Of a DNA stretch of 64,000 nt, positions 1 through 13,116 are shown one piece after another. The notes below the pieces were generated by a model. It had not been told where the DNA came from and made no database searches. It saw nothing but the letters and a program-made list of their open reading frames with translations. Source of the stretch: Apostichopus japonicus (taxonomy: Eukaryota; Echinodermata; Holothuroidea; Aspidochirotida; Stichopodidae); assembly GCF_037975245.1 (NCBI RefSeq), contig NC_092573.1:4155501-4219500 (forward strand), written 5' to 3'. Every line of letters begins with the position of its first letter. Within the stretch, counting starts at the first letter, position 1. The translations under genes and the position numbers were made by a program.

Positions 1-2461
1 TTGAATTTCGCTTGACTTTCGGTTTACGAGAAACTTATGCCTTGCACAACACTCATTACAGATGCCAAACGAAATGAAAAATTATATTTGGAGTATTGGA
101 ATATTTTATCCTTTTACTAATTCAGATTTAGAACGTATAATAGAAATTTATACAAAACTCAAATTGGCATCTGTTCTAAAACAAGTAAGTCATAATGGCT
201 TCTTGCAACACGACCAATATTCAGTTCCATCAATCATTCAAACAATTCCATCTGTAGTTGAAATGACCTTTTTGACTACTAAACTGGATAACAACAACGC
301 AATTTAACCTTGAATTTGAGCAATATGTTATGTGTGTTCAGAGAGGAGGAACCTTTGCGCCACGAGTGTCACAAAAAGATCGACCCTATAATAAACATTA
401 CACATCTAAGACATACATGATGCAAGTAAGAAAGGCCATGGACGAACAAAAATTGAATTATTCTTATCTTGGCAACTTCAATCACAATTATTGCCACCAT
501 TTTACATACTAATTCGATAATGCAATCACCTTGATGAGCGAAATTGATGACGAGAGAAGTGTGTCCACATTGTCATGTTATATCTCGTGTAAAATTATCA
601 TTCATTTTCCGACCTCGTGGTTTTTTCATTTGATCTTATGTTTGTTATAAAGGCACGAGGCGCACTAAATGAGTTAGTACGGAAAAAATTTAGGGCGAAC
701 GTAAAGAAAGGTTCAAGGTGGTGTAATTTGTTCTGAAATATACAATAGAGCAAGTAACAAAGAAAGTAAACTTGTCATTAAATTTTGATTATTGGAGACA
801 AAAGCGGGAAGAGTGCAAGCAAGTCGTCGTGGTATAGGTGAGTAATGTTTATATAAGTCTGAATTAAAAGACACAAGATCAACTTGTGTCAAGATTGAAA
901 AAGTTCGCTCTTTTTACACCTTACCATTTTCTAACATATATAATTTACATGAGTCCATAGCTTGTACTTAAACTGTGCGTCATCGTGACGTATGAATGGC
1001 TTTAATCTAAATTTCACAAAAATAAAGTACAGGTCCGTAACTCTTGCTTTTAAATTATTATATATCATACATTTGATGAATTCCTTTCTGTATTTAGAGG
1101 GAAAATTTTCTCGAGCAGAAACTTGTCTGAAATTACTCTAGTTATGCACATTATTCTGTTTACACTTTTCGCTACAGGTGCAGGGTCAAAGAGCGAACGA
1201 ATACCTTGGAACCGTTAGTTTGGAGTTAACAGTAGCCAATATGTTATTTCTGTACTCGATAACAAGTCGCAATGAAATCTACTAACTTTGGACTAACATC
1301 CAAACTACAACGACGCTGCACGTTCCTGTCTCTAGAGCACAGACGCCAGCTAACATGAAATATGGCCAGTAACCTGAGGCTGTCACCCAGCCGCAAAGGT
1401 CAAAGTTAGTGTCACATGTTTGTACCCCGGGAATCCAGGCCAGACTAAACAGCTTATTAAATTGAGTTTACTCGCATATCGCCTCTGATACTAGCGCCTT
1501 CTCACTTCCAATGTCCTATGTTGCTAGTATTCTTCAAACGATGATGTCGTCTTCATGTTATCGAAGCTCGGCGTGGACTCGTTCGTATGGCATGTATTTT
1601 TTTAATTGTTATGTCGCTTGATGAGAGTGGTTCATGACTTATAGAATGCAAATCCCTTGTTGAATACAATAATCGTTCGAACGTGCAGTGCCAGTAAGTT
1701 CATTGCTGTGCTCGACAGCATGGCAAGGCAATAACAACCTTGATCTCCTGTGTAATGTCATAAACTGTGCGATCTTTCAGGTTAACGAGGGCAACTAAAA
1801 GCCGAAGGTTGGGCTTTATTGCCAGTTTGGCGGGCCATCCATCATTTTCGGATGAATAGGTTACCGTTTCAGGCGCTTGAATTTTGCGGTGCAGAATATA
1901 TTCCTAACGGCAAATCTACGGGCAGTTGCTAACAGCAACAGATAGATACATTATGTTTCCTACGTCTGTATGAGAACTCGAGAAGAGAAAATGGATGGAA
2001 AGTTTGAATTACATCGAGCTTTAATGATTGCAGTTTTCAAGCTAGTTTAACAAAATGTGCCTCCTAGATTTAACCTGAATAAGTGTCAAGTCCGTTCTCG
2101 CCGTCCTTCAAACAAAATATGATACGGATTTGAGCTGGAACACACCAGCTATGGTCAGTGTTCTTAGAACAGTGGAGAGGCAAATAAATCAACCCAGTTC
2201 TTTAGAATACTACGACTATTCTATTAATGGAAATGTCGGAATGACAATTTCCCTTACTGTCCCCTATATTTTAAAGGCAGGTTTGCAACCTGCCGACTTC
2301 CTTTGAATTGAGAATGGACAAGCAGGGGGATTCCCAACTACTGGAATCACTTTATGTGGCGACTTCCTTTTCATCATCATCATCCACCGTCAAAAGAAAG
2401 TTTGTTAATAAAACCACAACTATTAGCTAATGCAGTATAGCTGATGTACTGAATGGCTTAC
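1..2461 (-). other. Part of COUP-TF intron 2
   Basis: This stretch follows the exon 2 donor on the minus strand. A search for codons of the conserved C-terminal motifs (FGKLLLRLP, VGKTPIE, NWPYM) on the minus strand found nothing, so the last exon lies outside the window. Apart from a possible decayed plus-strand coding relic at 5-645 and single DR1-like sites near 1185 and 1393, nothing else recognisable is seen. Confidence 0.8.
5..645 (+). pseudogene. Possible decayed coding relic, unidentified
   Basis: The plus strand is open from 5 to the stop at 305-307. It then continues in another frame from 309 to a stop at 510-512, and again in that same frame from 513 to about 645. In otherwise stop-rich AT DNA this pattern of one frameshift plus one in-frame stop is what an old protein-coding insertion inside an intron would leave. 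The predicted peptides (for example YIWSIGIFYPF, RGGTFAPRVSQKDRP, LMSEIDDERSVSTL) do not match any family I recognise. It could equally be chance open frames. Confidence 0.22.
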
Positions 2462-2977
2462 CTGATGTGAATAAAACGATTGCTTTCAGACATGTGTACT
2501 CTGCCGAATCGACGTGAAGAGCCTTTAATTTCTCTACTTGCTCTTGGAATATCCGTATGTGGTCCATAAACGCAACAACACGTTCAGCCGACATAGGACT
2601 GGCGTGGAGTCCAGATGCTGCAAGAAGAGGAGCCACGTGTAGTGGCATCGAGCACTGGCTAGCATTTAAGACAAAAAGTTCGCTCCAGCACATTCTCAAG
2701 AGAGCCACCTGGTCCGTCACCTGTAGGTCAGGGAAGAATGGAATATTTCTCGCCCATTCCACTGCACTAAAGAGAAGACGAGCTGCTAGTTCACAGATAT
2801 TGTCAATACCCATAACGCTATTGGTTTGCATACATTGAGCGTATCTGGACGTCGGGTAAGGTTCAGCTCTGAGTAGTAGAGAAATGTATCCGGAAAGAAA
2901 GGAATGTCCCTCGAAGCGGCCATCCAGGTATTGTCCTGGCCCGGGCTGGGTTGGTGGCATGCGACCCCTTTGGACGG
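2462..2977 (-). CDS. COUP-TF: COUP-TF (NR2F) exon 2: hinge and most of the ligand-binding domain
   Basis: Second coding exon of the same receptor, 516 bp, continuing in phase from exon 1 (Ala223 to Ser394, plus one base). The acceptor is TTTGTTTCAG|CCGTCC and the donor is CATCAG|GTAAGC. It starts with the family hinge [11 protein letters not shown] (224-234), then a lineage-specific linker (235-247), then the ligand-binding domain from about 248: [15 protein letters not shown], the helix 3 segment [19 protein letters not shown] (282-300), and the nuclear-receptor signature region around [15 protein letters not shown] (303-317). The exon stops at KAIVLFTS, where I recall vertebrate NR2F genes also have an intron; the split codon beginning with G fits the expected Asp. 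The remaining ~95 residues (helices 10-12 and AF-2) are not found in positions 1-2461 on the minus strand, so the gene runs off the left edge. No internal stop or frameshift is seen. Confidence 0.96.
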
Positions 2978-3435
2978 CTGAAACAAAGGGAACAAACATT
3001 TCATGGTAATCATGTCAACGTTTTGGTCAACTTAAACAAGAAAACGTGAATGAAGAATACCTTCATATTGGTAATATTCCGAAAGTCCCAGAGCAAAGCA
3101 AGATATACACAAGAAATCACGTTTAAGGAAAAACTGAACTGTACGGTGTTATGTATCATTAGCACAAAACTTACATCAATTAAATACAACCCATTGTGAA
3201 TGTGTATACAGCAATTTTATAGTTCCATCAAAACTGTGAGGTACTATTATGGTTTATTTATTTCTCTACAAAAACACGTAAAGATTAAGTTTCCTTGTCC
3301 AACCTAATATGGCTATTTCTCCACGAGAGTGTTTTGACATGGACTATAGCTAACCCATTTTGGTCTCGATGATAATCGTAAACCTATGTAGTCATGCAGG
3401 CGGATGAGTGCGTGTATGTGCGTGTGTGTGATGCC

Positions 3436-3706
3436 TTGCTTGTAAACAAGATATCTCAAGAAGGGAAGTCTGGACTCATCTAATATTTCGTGTGTAGGAG
3501 TACCACAATGAGTAGAAGAGGCTTATTGTTTCTATAGAAGATCAAAGGTCATTTGGGGTCATATTGCGAGAACCTTGTAAACACGATAGCTCAAGAAAGG
3601 AAGCCTAGACTCATCTCATATTTCGTGTGTAGGAGTACCACATTTAGTTCAAGAAGCCTATTGTTTTAGGAGGAGATCAAAGGTCATTTGGAGTCACCAG
3701 AGGTCA
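3436..3706 (+). repeat. Two tandem copies of a ~135-bp repeat with AGGTCA half-sites
   Basis: Two adjacent copies, offset by 135 bp, share blocks such as CTCAAGAA, ATTTCGTGTGTAGGAGTACC and GATCAAAGGTCATTTGG. Copy 1 runs about 3436-3570 and copy 2 about 3571-3706. Each ends in nuclear-receptor-like half-sites spaced by four bases (DR4 arrangement). A shorter reverse-oriented match to the GGTCATTTGGGGTCA block lies at 28561-28575, so this is probably a dispersed family. Confidence 0.8.
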
Positions 3707-6246
3707 AACTGTGGAAACGTTGTTTCATAATCGACCGTATCTCCAACCGACCAGCCTATTAGATAACATGTGCGTTACGCCTCATCATAACAATAGGAGA
3801 GGTTGTTGACAATTGGGTATGGGTATCCGTAGATAGTACCACAGAAAGTCGAATCAAAACTCCGTTGGGTGAACTATGTCGCTAAGTGCATACGTCGTTG
3901 CATTAACAGGTGTGCTGTTCGTACATACAACGTTCATTGGAATGAACGATACCCTTTTAAATCACAGACCTGTATTAAATCTTTGCTTCTGTTGTTAACG
4001 ATTTCCGTCGTGTGTCGCAATTGTCGAGATTCAGTGCCAAATGAAATCTTCAGGTTTGAATGTAGTTAGTTGGGGGAAATGACAATGCGCCGTTTACGAT
4101 ACATAACTGTCGCTAGTTAAATTTTTGCCAATGACCAATCTCAATGCGAATTAACTGTGTTAGAAGGTTCGCTTGTTCCAGATAGATGCTCTTTCAACCT
4201 TGGATTTTCATTGCGTAAAAGATCGCTTTGAATTAGACAGTGTAATAGAGGAATAGCGATATTTTTCGCGCTCCAATCTGCAGCTAAAAGACAAAATAAA
4301 TATTTGGGAAAATGTATGAAGTCGCAAGTGGTTCAAAGTAGCAGTGAGGTACTATATAGGCTTAAGGCTCGCGCACACCTAGCCACTGTATAGTATATGC
4401 CTAGAGGAGCCCTCACGTCACAGAAGCCAAGCTATCTTCTCGGGGGCTTTTTTTTGGGGGGGGGGGGCAGACGTTTTATTTTTGATTGTTTGAGACTATA
4501 CAGTAGGCCTTGTTGTTTATTTACGACTCTGCGACATGTATTTACTTTGTGGATCACTTACTTTTGGTGGAAAAAAGTTTAAATTTCATACTGCACAGAA
4601 ACATATTTTCCAATGTGCAATTACATAGCATTATGTATATGCCAAAGCGCCTGACCTGTGTTCACAGAAAGTATGATGTTGCAGATCTGTAATATGGAGA
4701 CTTGAACAGCAGTCATAGTGGCGAGTGAATTTTGCGTTTTGGCGAGTAGATTTTTAGTCACGGTCGCCAAATAGCGAGTACATTTAAAATATATTTGTCG
4801 AGGCTTGAAACCTTTAATACATGATTTCTCATGGTAGAAATCATGGATACTCTTCATACATGGTACATGGATTTGCCAAATTGAGTACAAGAATCCTGTT
4901 GCTTGTGAGGTCAAATCTCATTTGAGGCCAAACTCTGAAAACCCTTTTACATGGGAATCGTGGATACTTAAAATAACGCCGTAATTTCCCTTCGAATTAT
5001 ACGACATTTTGCGTAACTTCATCAAAGTTACAATATCACCTACACAAATGCTTGCCAATACCGAGAGATAGAAACAACAAGATGATGTAGAGAACGTGAA
5101 CCTTTAGTGTACATATTCATATACATAAAGCATTAATGATGTGGAAATATTTCTTGTTTCCGAAGCTACTTCGCACGTCTTTGTTGGATTTCCGCTAGAT
5201 TTGTTGCAGCGATCACTGGTATATCAACAATATATACTAAATCACTGGCGGATATGCTGTTCCACTGCCCATAATCTCAATCTTTGCCAGTAACCCCTTC
5301 CAAGAACCATTCATTCATTTCTTTCTTTGCTGGTTGCTACACTCGAAGTCATTCGCATCTGATTTTTCAATCAATTCTGTCTCCCGCCTTTGTTATCGAT
5401 AAATACTTCAAGCTGACAATCATCATCTTGAACTTTGCTCTTTTGGGATAAAAATGTCGAGCAAAGGTTCCGCGCTTAAATAAACCATCTTGAACTGGAA
5501 GAGGTTTCTCTCTCTGTGTCTCGCAGGGGATAACGAGCAATAGGGAAAGTAAATGCAAGAACAGCGTAAGCGATCTCGAGATAAACCACTAAAGGGCAAG
5601 CGATAATCATGTCACTAGCCTATAGGGACTGTTTGCTTGTGTTGACCTTAACCGCTAAAGATCACGCTATCTCACCCTTCGATGAAATTACCACAGAGCC
5701 AGTTTTGACATCTACCCCCACGCTGTAAACGTCTCATGGCGAACGTAATTTACATTTTGTCAACGTATTATTTCAAGGAGCAGGCTAAAACCTTGTACGA
5801 TACAAGTATATATAAAAATGCACGGATATGGTTAGTGTAATACAGTGGTATATGTGTAATCAGATACTGAAATTGTCTGTATACACACACAAGCAAGATA
5901 ATATCATGATTTCAAATAATACATGTCTTTAGTTAGGTTTGTCCTTGAGGAGAGGTCTCTGGGTGATATACGGTACTATAAAGATAGATTTTAAAATTCA
6001 TTCTCACTTCTGATTCCTGAGGAATCAACTGCCATGTTGTACAAGTTACACTTATCACCGTGCAAAGCTTTTGTGCTGACCACCGGTATGGAAGTTAGCG
6101 ATTCTAGAACATCACCAGAAGGTGATGTAATTCGATTAATATTAGACCCCGACAACTCCGAAACATGAAATACTTTGAGGAATATGTTACACAAATTAAA
6201 TGCACACATACACATGTTTAATTATAACTTGTTCTAATGAAAAGAG

Positions 6247-6247
<1 letters not shown>

Positions 6248-6301
<54 letters not shown>

Positions 6302-6310
6302 ATATATATT

Positions 6311-6363
<53 letters not shown>
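6248..6363. repeat. (TA)n microsatellite
   Basis: Two long TA runs are separated by two short TTGGA interruptions, about 115 bp in total, inside COUP-TF intron 1. Confidence 0.95.
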
Positions 6364-6365
<2 letters not shown>

Positions 6366-7525
6366 AAACTAACCTACACTCAGTAACTGGTGCCTTCACA
6401 AGGTTAGGCTACAAGTTGCAACCCACGAAACCCTTAATACTATGTACGGCAACAGTCAAGTCATGGCATGAAAACTCTGTATGTACAACATATGTTTGAG
6501 GGTTATTAATGATCTGCCAACTTTTTGCCAAGTCTTCTACATGTTGAGCATATTTTCGTGAAAAAAAATCAGCCAATTGATACATTCACAAATTCGCGCA
6601 AATCAATAACCGATCACTAAACGAGTTTACTGTAAAGACTGAATTACATTGAGGACAGACCGGAATAACTACTTCACTTGTCACGTAAAGCTAATATTAT
6701 CAATGCAATCAATGTTTTCCATAAGGTCAAAGTTAAATGTAATACAATAAAGGAATGTTTTTGCAAGTGAAATGTGGTAAATGTTAGACATCATATTTAA
6801 TAGGGGGAACGTCAATCTCTTTATTGTTTTGTCTTTCATGTTTATCTTTCATGTTTTGTTCGTACAACACCTTTCTTTGTGTTTTCATTTGGCCTTGAGT
6901 TATATCTAAATATTAATAATACAAAACACGACTCGAATGTTTGTTCATATATCTATATCATCAATGGTAATTGGATATAATTCACAGATTTGCATCACAG
7001 CCCACCCACCCACTCATACACTACATATCATTTTCATATCAGCTATGTAATTCGTACTATATATTTTAGTATATAGACGAACACCCTAGATATGTTATCG
7101 CTTGTTATGAATCTGTAAATACACGACTTCGGTAACATTTGAGAATCTGTTGTGGTCTGCTGAATGTATCAACTTGACCTTTTCCTGAGATTCAGGAAAC
7201 GAGGGTGTAAAACTCGGAAATTTTCTACTCAAACATAGCATCAACACAATACTTCCTTTTAACTTTCATAATCGATACTTAGCATGCTGAAATACCTTAT
7301 GGAACAAGGGTACAGTAACTGCAACATTTCACACAAATAGGCATGTATCAGATCCGGCTTTAGGAATCACAAATGATTTCGAGTTGGTTAAGCAACATGT
7401 TTGATCTCTAGAGTAAGGCAAATATGTCACCAAAACAAAACTAGTATTGTTCGATACAGGTGACAAACGCCTACAGTGGAATCAGGACCTTCCTTACCGG
7501 TTTCGAACCTCTGGACATACAATCA

Positions 7526-7644
7526 GCGTCCATAGTCTAGTGGTTAGGGTGTCCGCGTATAAAGCGGGAGGCCCAGGTTCGAATCCCGGTGGAGGCTGGA
7601 AGTTTTTTCACTGTTCTGGATTTTTCATCTCACTAAGATTTTAA
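7526..7644 (+). repeat. tRNA-like (SINE-type) element with tail
   Basis: Bases 7526-7597 fold as a 72-nt tRNA-like cloverleaf. The acceptor arms GCGTCCA (7526) and TGGAGGC (7590) pair with one mismatch. The box A-like sequence is TAGTCTAGTGGTTAGG, and box B is the perfect consensus GGTTCGAATCC (7576-7586). A 5-bp anticodon stem (7552-7556 with 7564-7568) closes the loop GTATAAA. The formal anticodon would be ATA, which is not a usual animal choice, and the T-stem has one mismatch, so a normal tRNA is unlikely. A T6 run follows at 7603-7608. The tail from 7595 is about 80% alike to 30819-30875, which points to a dispersed tRNA-derived repeat rather than a single gene. A decayed tRNA gene is the alternative. 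Confidence 0.7.
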
Positions 7645-7699
7645 TTATATAGATATATGTATAAACAGTATATATATATAAACAGTATATGTTTGATCT

Positions 7700-7704
<5 letters not shown>

Positions 7705-7754
<50 letters not shown>
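7705..7754. repeat. (TA)n microsatellite
   Basis: An uninterrupted TA run of about 50 bp, 60 bp downstream of the tRNA-like element. It is preceded by short ACAGTATAT repeats from about 7668. Confidence 0.95.
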
Positions 7755-7756
<2 letters not shown>

Positions 7757-7800
7757 CTGACGAAGGTCCCAGGGACGAAGGTCCGGGACAGGGACCGAAA
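7757..7800 (+). repeat. Short GACGAAGGTCC/GGGAC repeat patch
   Basis: GACGAAGGTCC occurs twice and GGGAC four times in about 45 bp between two TA tracts. A similar GGGAC/GGGACC-rich patch lies at about 32018-32050. It is a short, GC-rich local repeat with no coding meaning that I can see. Confidence 0.5.
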
Positions 7801-7875
7801 ATTCCAATATATTTTCTAAAACTTACTCCTTATTTGTCAATTATGAGTCATATCTTATTTCTCTGGTTTTCTCTA

Positions 7876-7894
7876 ATAATATATATATATATAC

Positions 7895-7972
<78 letters not shown>
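7876..7972. repeat. (TA)n microsatellite
   Basis: A run of about 97 bp of TA with two ATACAT interruptions near its start. Confidence 0.95.
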
Positions 7973-7975
<3 letters not shown>

Positions 7976-10775
7976 GCTACTTACACAGGATATTGTTATC
8001 CCTCTCAGCAATGGTTCATTATTGTTGCTGCCGTTTGAATACTTTCAATTGAGGGAAGGGGAACCATAGGGTAAGGAGCGTGGGCTAAGATGCGAAACTT
8101 TGCAATAACCCGGCCAGGTATGTCTTCTTTCTACATTGACTACTTAAGTAAGACTACCGTACGGCATTTGATATGGTTCTACAACTTCTACTTAAGTGGG
8201 ATAATTGATTACGAATTCAAAATCCCACAAGATTGATTAATTAGCCGTAGATCCCTTTAAGTTATGGAACAGTAACAACAAGTTGCTAGAAGTGACCAAA
8301 AAGTGTTAATCATTTTCATTAAAGCTTTGACTTATTTCAGAAATAGCTCCAGCATGCAGTATTCAAATTTGTGCAACTATTTTGTTTACAGAGCCGTTCT
8401 TGGTGACATAAAATGAACTATATTCGGTGAACCTGTTACCACCAAGTAATGCATGTTTTTGCTTCACTCTTCAGTCCCTTTGTATACATATATTTTATGC
8501 ATTTCTTTTGTAGTGCAGTCCTTGATTTTTTTCTTTACTCTCTGTACCTCCCCCCACCCCCATTATATTCCCATTTGATATACAATAATTCCAACTTCAA
8601 AAAGAATCCGTTATAAGACATTAGTTCCGACAAGATTCGAAACGCCGTCTCCTCTTTCTGGTAATATTAATGAAGGGTCTTTACCCTAACCAGATCTATG
8701 TCAGGTCAAAGTGACAAACTCCCCGAGAAACTATCAATCGCACTTGGAAAATAATTTTCTGTTTTGTGATGTGTCATTTATACTCCCTGCTAAATTGAGC
8801 AACGAAGTTTATCCTGCTATAGAAGAGGAAGGTAAAAAAAAAGTCTGGCAAATCAAGACTGGCAGGGATCGTGCTATATGAGACATGGTGTGGTGTTCAA
8901 AATCAAGTGACTGTTGTTCAACTCACGAACGAACCAGTCCTTATACAGAGACTACATCTCAACTTGTTTCTTTATCTCCTCCCGGTTCCAAAGCGTCCTA
9001 TATGTCGGTATGAGAATGACAATCCCATGATGTAATTAATACATAGCACTTGATGCCATGTTCTCCCGAATAACCTTAATCAGAAGCGACAGTGAGTAAA
9101 TGCGTTTCGTACTCATTCTGTCATTAAATTAAATTTCTCAGATTGTTTTAAACATTGCATTCAAAGTTAATGACAGTCCCAGGAGATGTCATCGAGCACA
9201 GAAACAGGAAAATTTGTGAGACGGCCTTCATTTTCGTCAAGAATTCCTGCGGAAAAGTCAAAGAATGGCATAGTTTTCGGTCAAGGTGCTCTCTGAATTA
9301 CAGCAACACGATATCGACCTTCAAAAATTGCCTGCCACAGCATATCGTTTGCGAATAAGATCAAATCATACTGATTTCTAAATGATCTTTCTTGCAATGG
9401 CACTTTATAGCCAGAGGTAATCAACTCAGTAATTGAACTTTGAACTTTTCCAGTTCGTTTCTGCATCTATTTTGTTATGTTTTTATCTAACTTATTAAGG
9501 AATAGAACTTTAGAAATGACTACCGTGAAAGTACTAGGAGAGCCACGTTGTTTGTGACGGTAAGGGTTGTAATAATCGAACCTCGAGTCGACCTTTTATA
9601 TGACCTTTGATCGCATGAGCGTCCTGCTTTAACTAATTCCAATACTTGGGTTTCAAGTATATTTACCTTTATAGAAAATCTTGAATGCTCTTACCATTCT
9701 AATTCTAATATCAACTACTCTTTTTCGACCGACTGTTAGCAACTTAGTGGATTGTTTCATTCATTTTTACAAATCCGTCAAAAATATTAATTATTAAGCT
9801 ACATACAACAAGCAACATGGAACTGAACTGCAAACTCCTACCCATACCATCCATACCAATCGCTTTAGCAAGAATGAATGAAGTATGTTTCAGGCAACTT
9901 CACCAAAGATATTCAACGTCGTCCAAATGGCCCTTTCCCTGTTTTGTGCTTCGTATGGGGTGACGAACAACTGTACCGAATAACTGCTCATGTCATTTGT
10001 CTCCTTCAGCATAATCATTATATCATGCTTCCGTCGTATAACTAATGAAACTCAATAAATGATATTTTGTAAAGAAGATCCAATTTTAAATTCAAGTCGT
10101 AATAACTTTTGTACGTGATCGACTAAGCAATATATATAGGGAAGGTTCCTTTTCCTTACTAGCTCAAATCATGGAGTTCTCTTCTAACTACATGTTCCAA
10201 TCAAGTCTTTAATTGCTATGTGTCCTCTGAGCGAGTGACTGAGGTCATTACAAAACTGACTTGATTTTATATGACTGAGTGACAGAATATGATTTTTTAC
10301 TTTATATATCTATATATCGCTCCGTAAATATGTAACCTCATTATGGAAGTGTCCAATCCGCTATAACACGTGCAAATAATTACGAGCGCTGTTGCCAGCT
10401 TGTTATACGGTCAATATCCCAACATGTCTAAGTTATATAACCTTGATAAAGTTAGGGGCCATGCACCACCTGACTTATATACTCTTCCAAAATCCATTGT
10501 CGGAAACAATGAGATATGTGTCTTTAAGCTGCCTCCTCACGTAGAAGCTATATTGGACTCGTGCAATGGACAAACGTTTACTTGTGTAGGGGGGGGGTGG
10601 GGGCAGTACTATACTAGCATTAAATAGTGGCGCTAATGTTCGCATAGATGGTGGTGTCAGAATAAATCGGAACTTCTCTGCCGCCAAAGATACGATCTCG
10701 GATATTATATAACAGCAAACGAGCTTCCACTTCTGTAAAGTTTTACAAAGTTATATACGATTCTAAATGTATTAT

Positions 10776-10821
10776 TGCGTACAGTTGGTTAATAATAATG
10801 CGTACAGTTGGTTAATAATAA
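10776..10821 (+). repeat. 23-bp tandem duplication
   Basis: TGCGTACAGTTGGTTAATAA plus three bases occurs twice, exactly 23 bp apart. This is a recent local duplication in COUP-TF intron 1. Confidence 0.8.
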
Positions 10822-13020
10822 TTGCAGACAATCGCGTGTTGTTGACCAGACTTTTTACCACGTCGAACATATTTTTGTTGAAGCATTCGGGCAGTAATAC
10901 CTTGCTCTACAACCCTTGCAAACTAAATGCCATTATTCAATAAAATTAATCCCCGATTTTACTTTCAAAATATAGACGTCGACTTAGGAACATGTCCAAA
11001 CCGTTCTTATATTGCTTATATGTTATAACTTTAAATAGTAGAGTACAAATGACAACTCCCAGAGGTTGTTACATAATCATCTCCTGAATACTTCCCCCCT
11101 AACGGGCACATACAGTATACGTTTCTATGGGGCCTCTAAGTAAACCTACCTCAATGCTTTCGGGATCCACATTTTGAGATGTACTTTTCGAAGTGTTTCA
11201 ATGACAGTAATACTTTGAAAGTTATCCGTCACAAGTGGTCGCTCTTCTTCTGGCTTCAACCAAATCTCTTTTTAATGTTGTATTTGTTTATTACAAAGTT
11301 GTTAATGATCAATGGGAAGGGGGTAACAACTAAATCAGCAAACTTTTGAAAGACGCTCTTAGGATTTAAAGATAAAGATTCACCAGTAAATGGCATGAAG
11401 GTCCTGCAGCTCGGGAAGGGTTTCTGACGAATTGGATCTATAGTAAGTTACATGCTTTACTTGTGTATATATGGTTAGTATAGTTTTCCTATTTTGCATA
11501 CAACGTTCCTTGGTGTGTTTTTTTTTAATTCTTCTTCGTGCGCACCAATATAAACTGTAATTTTATATTCAAGAATCCAAAAGCCAAAAGACAACTTTCT
11601 GGGGAAAATTGATAACTTTTGCTAATGCGACATTTCTTACAACAATTTTACATCCTCCCTCACCTTTCTTTGAGTGGATAATAATAACGAACAAGGTAAC
11701 TGATTGCGTTCATCTGTATGGTAATTATGAAATTGTCCTTAGGAAGGGGAGGGGGAGGGGGAGCCCATGAAGCTGATATGAAAAATGTGTCTGTATGGAT
11801 TAGTATGGATGCATCATCCTGACAATGTATAGATGATTAAATGAATTGCTATGCGGTCCGAAACATTACAACAAAGAACACATCTGTATACAATACCGAC
11901 CAAAGAGATCATCAAGAATAATAACGGTCATTTCAAGAGGAAGATATAATGTTATATTAAAACAACCCAAAAAACGTGTCTAAATTATACAACGACAGGT
12001 TATAACGGAACACATGTCATTGTGTCGTGTCAATCAACTTTTCGAGGGCCAGAGTATAAAAGACGTTGGTTGGAGCTAAGGGCCACACAGCATCAAAATC
12101 TTACTTTTACCCAAAGAAATAACGATGTGCACAGTTGGCCGATAGGGTGGTCAGACCCAAGCATTAAAGGTCCCGCATACCCCATAGTAGTGGGTCGATT
12201 TTTTATTTCCTTTTTCGAGGACCGGACTGCAATTTGCACATGTAGCTTTTTGAGTACCCCTGCATCAGAGGTTTGCCGCGAGGAATTTATCGAAACGTCT
12301 GCGTTGAAATTAAGTACTTTAAGAGAGTCTAGAGAGACTACTTGTGCTTTAAATAATCTTTCACTGTCACATTAGCATGGTCCTCCATCAGTTCAGTTGT
12401 ACACAACTAGATAAGCCTAGTAAGAATGAACGATGGGCAGTTCAAGCCTTAACTGCGGAAATATTCTAACATTTCAAGTAAATTAATTACTAACTTCGAG
12501 TACTATAAATCAAGCTGAAAAGAACCCATAACTGAATGTAACAAAACTCAACCTTACATATCGCATCGTAGGGATTCGCTAGAACTAGGGTCAACATTTA
12601 AATCGATCTTGACGGAAAGGTGGCGAGAAGGTTTACGTCAGGTGAAACCAATTATGGATTACCGTACTAATAGGATGCTAAGATGGAGCAGGCGACTCGT
12701 AACTACGAAAACCATCAGTGACAATGCTTTCTGATATGCATCACAAAACCCGGTGCCCTCCCTCATGAGGTGTGCGAAGGCGATGTATAACCACCCTGAA
12801 GTTCATGAGGATATACAGTAGCTATATGGTATATATATATAAAAGGTCCATAAGCAAATCGAAGGGATTATGGCTTTAAACGTCTCCTAATGGAGGAGTC
12901 TATTGAACCACTACGAATCATTGTAGCTACAGGAAACAATACCACTGCAGTGGAAGGTGTTCCAAATAATGACACTATGATAAGCTGTTACCAAGGATGA
13001 GTTTACACAAGCGTCTGAAG

Positions 13021-13021
13021 T

Positions 13022-13052
<31 letters not shown>

Positions 13053-13116
13053 CATACATACATATAGATACAAATACATATGTATATGTATACATATATA
13101 TATATATATATAGATA
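13021..13116. repeat. TA/CATA microsatellite
   Basis: TA dinucleotides are mixed with CATA, GATA and TGTATA variants. The reverse-strand open frame over it is a repeat artefact. Confidence 0.9.

Noticed and set aside
7526-7597. Functional tRNA gene
   Set aside because: Formal anticodon ATA, mismatches in the acceptor and T stems, and a repeat-family tail make a tRNA-derived element more likely.
12022-12375. 117-codon plus-strand open frame
   Set aside because: No domain or splice support; lies inside COUP-TF intron 1.
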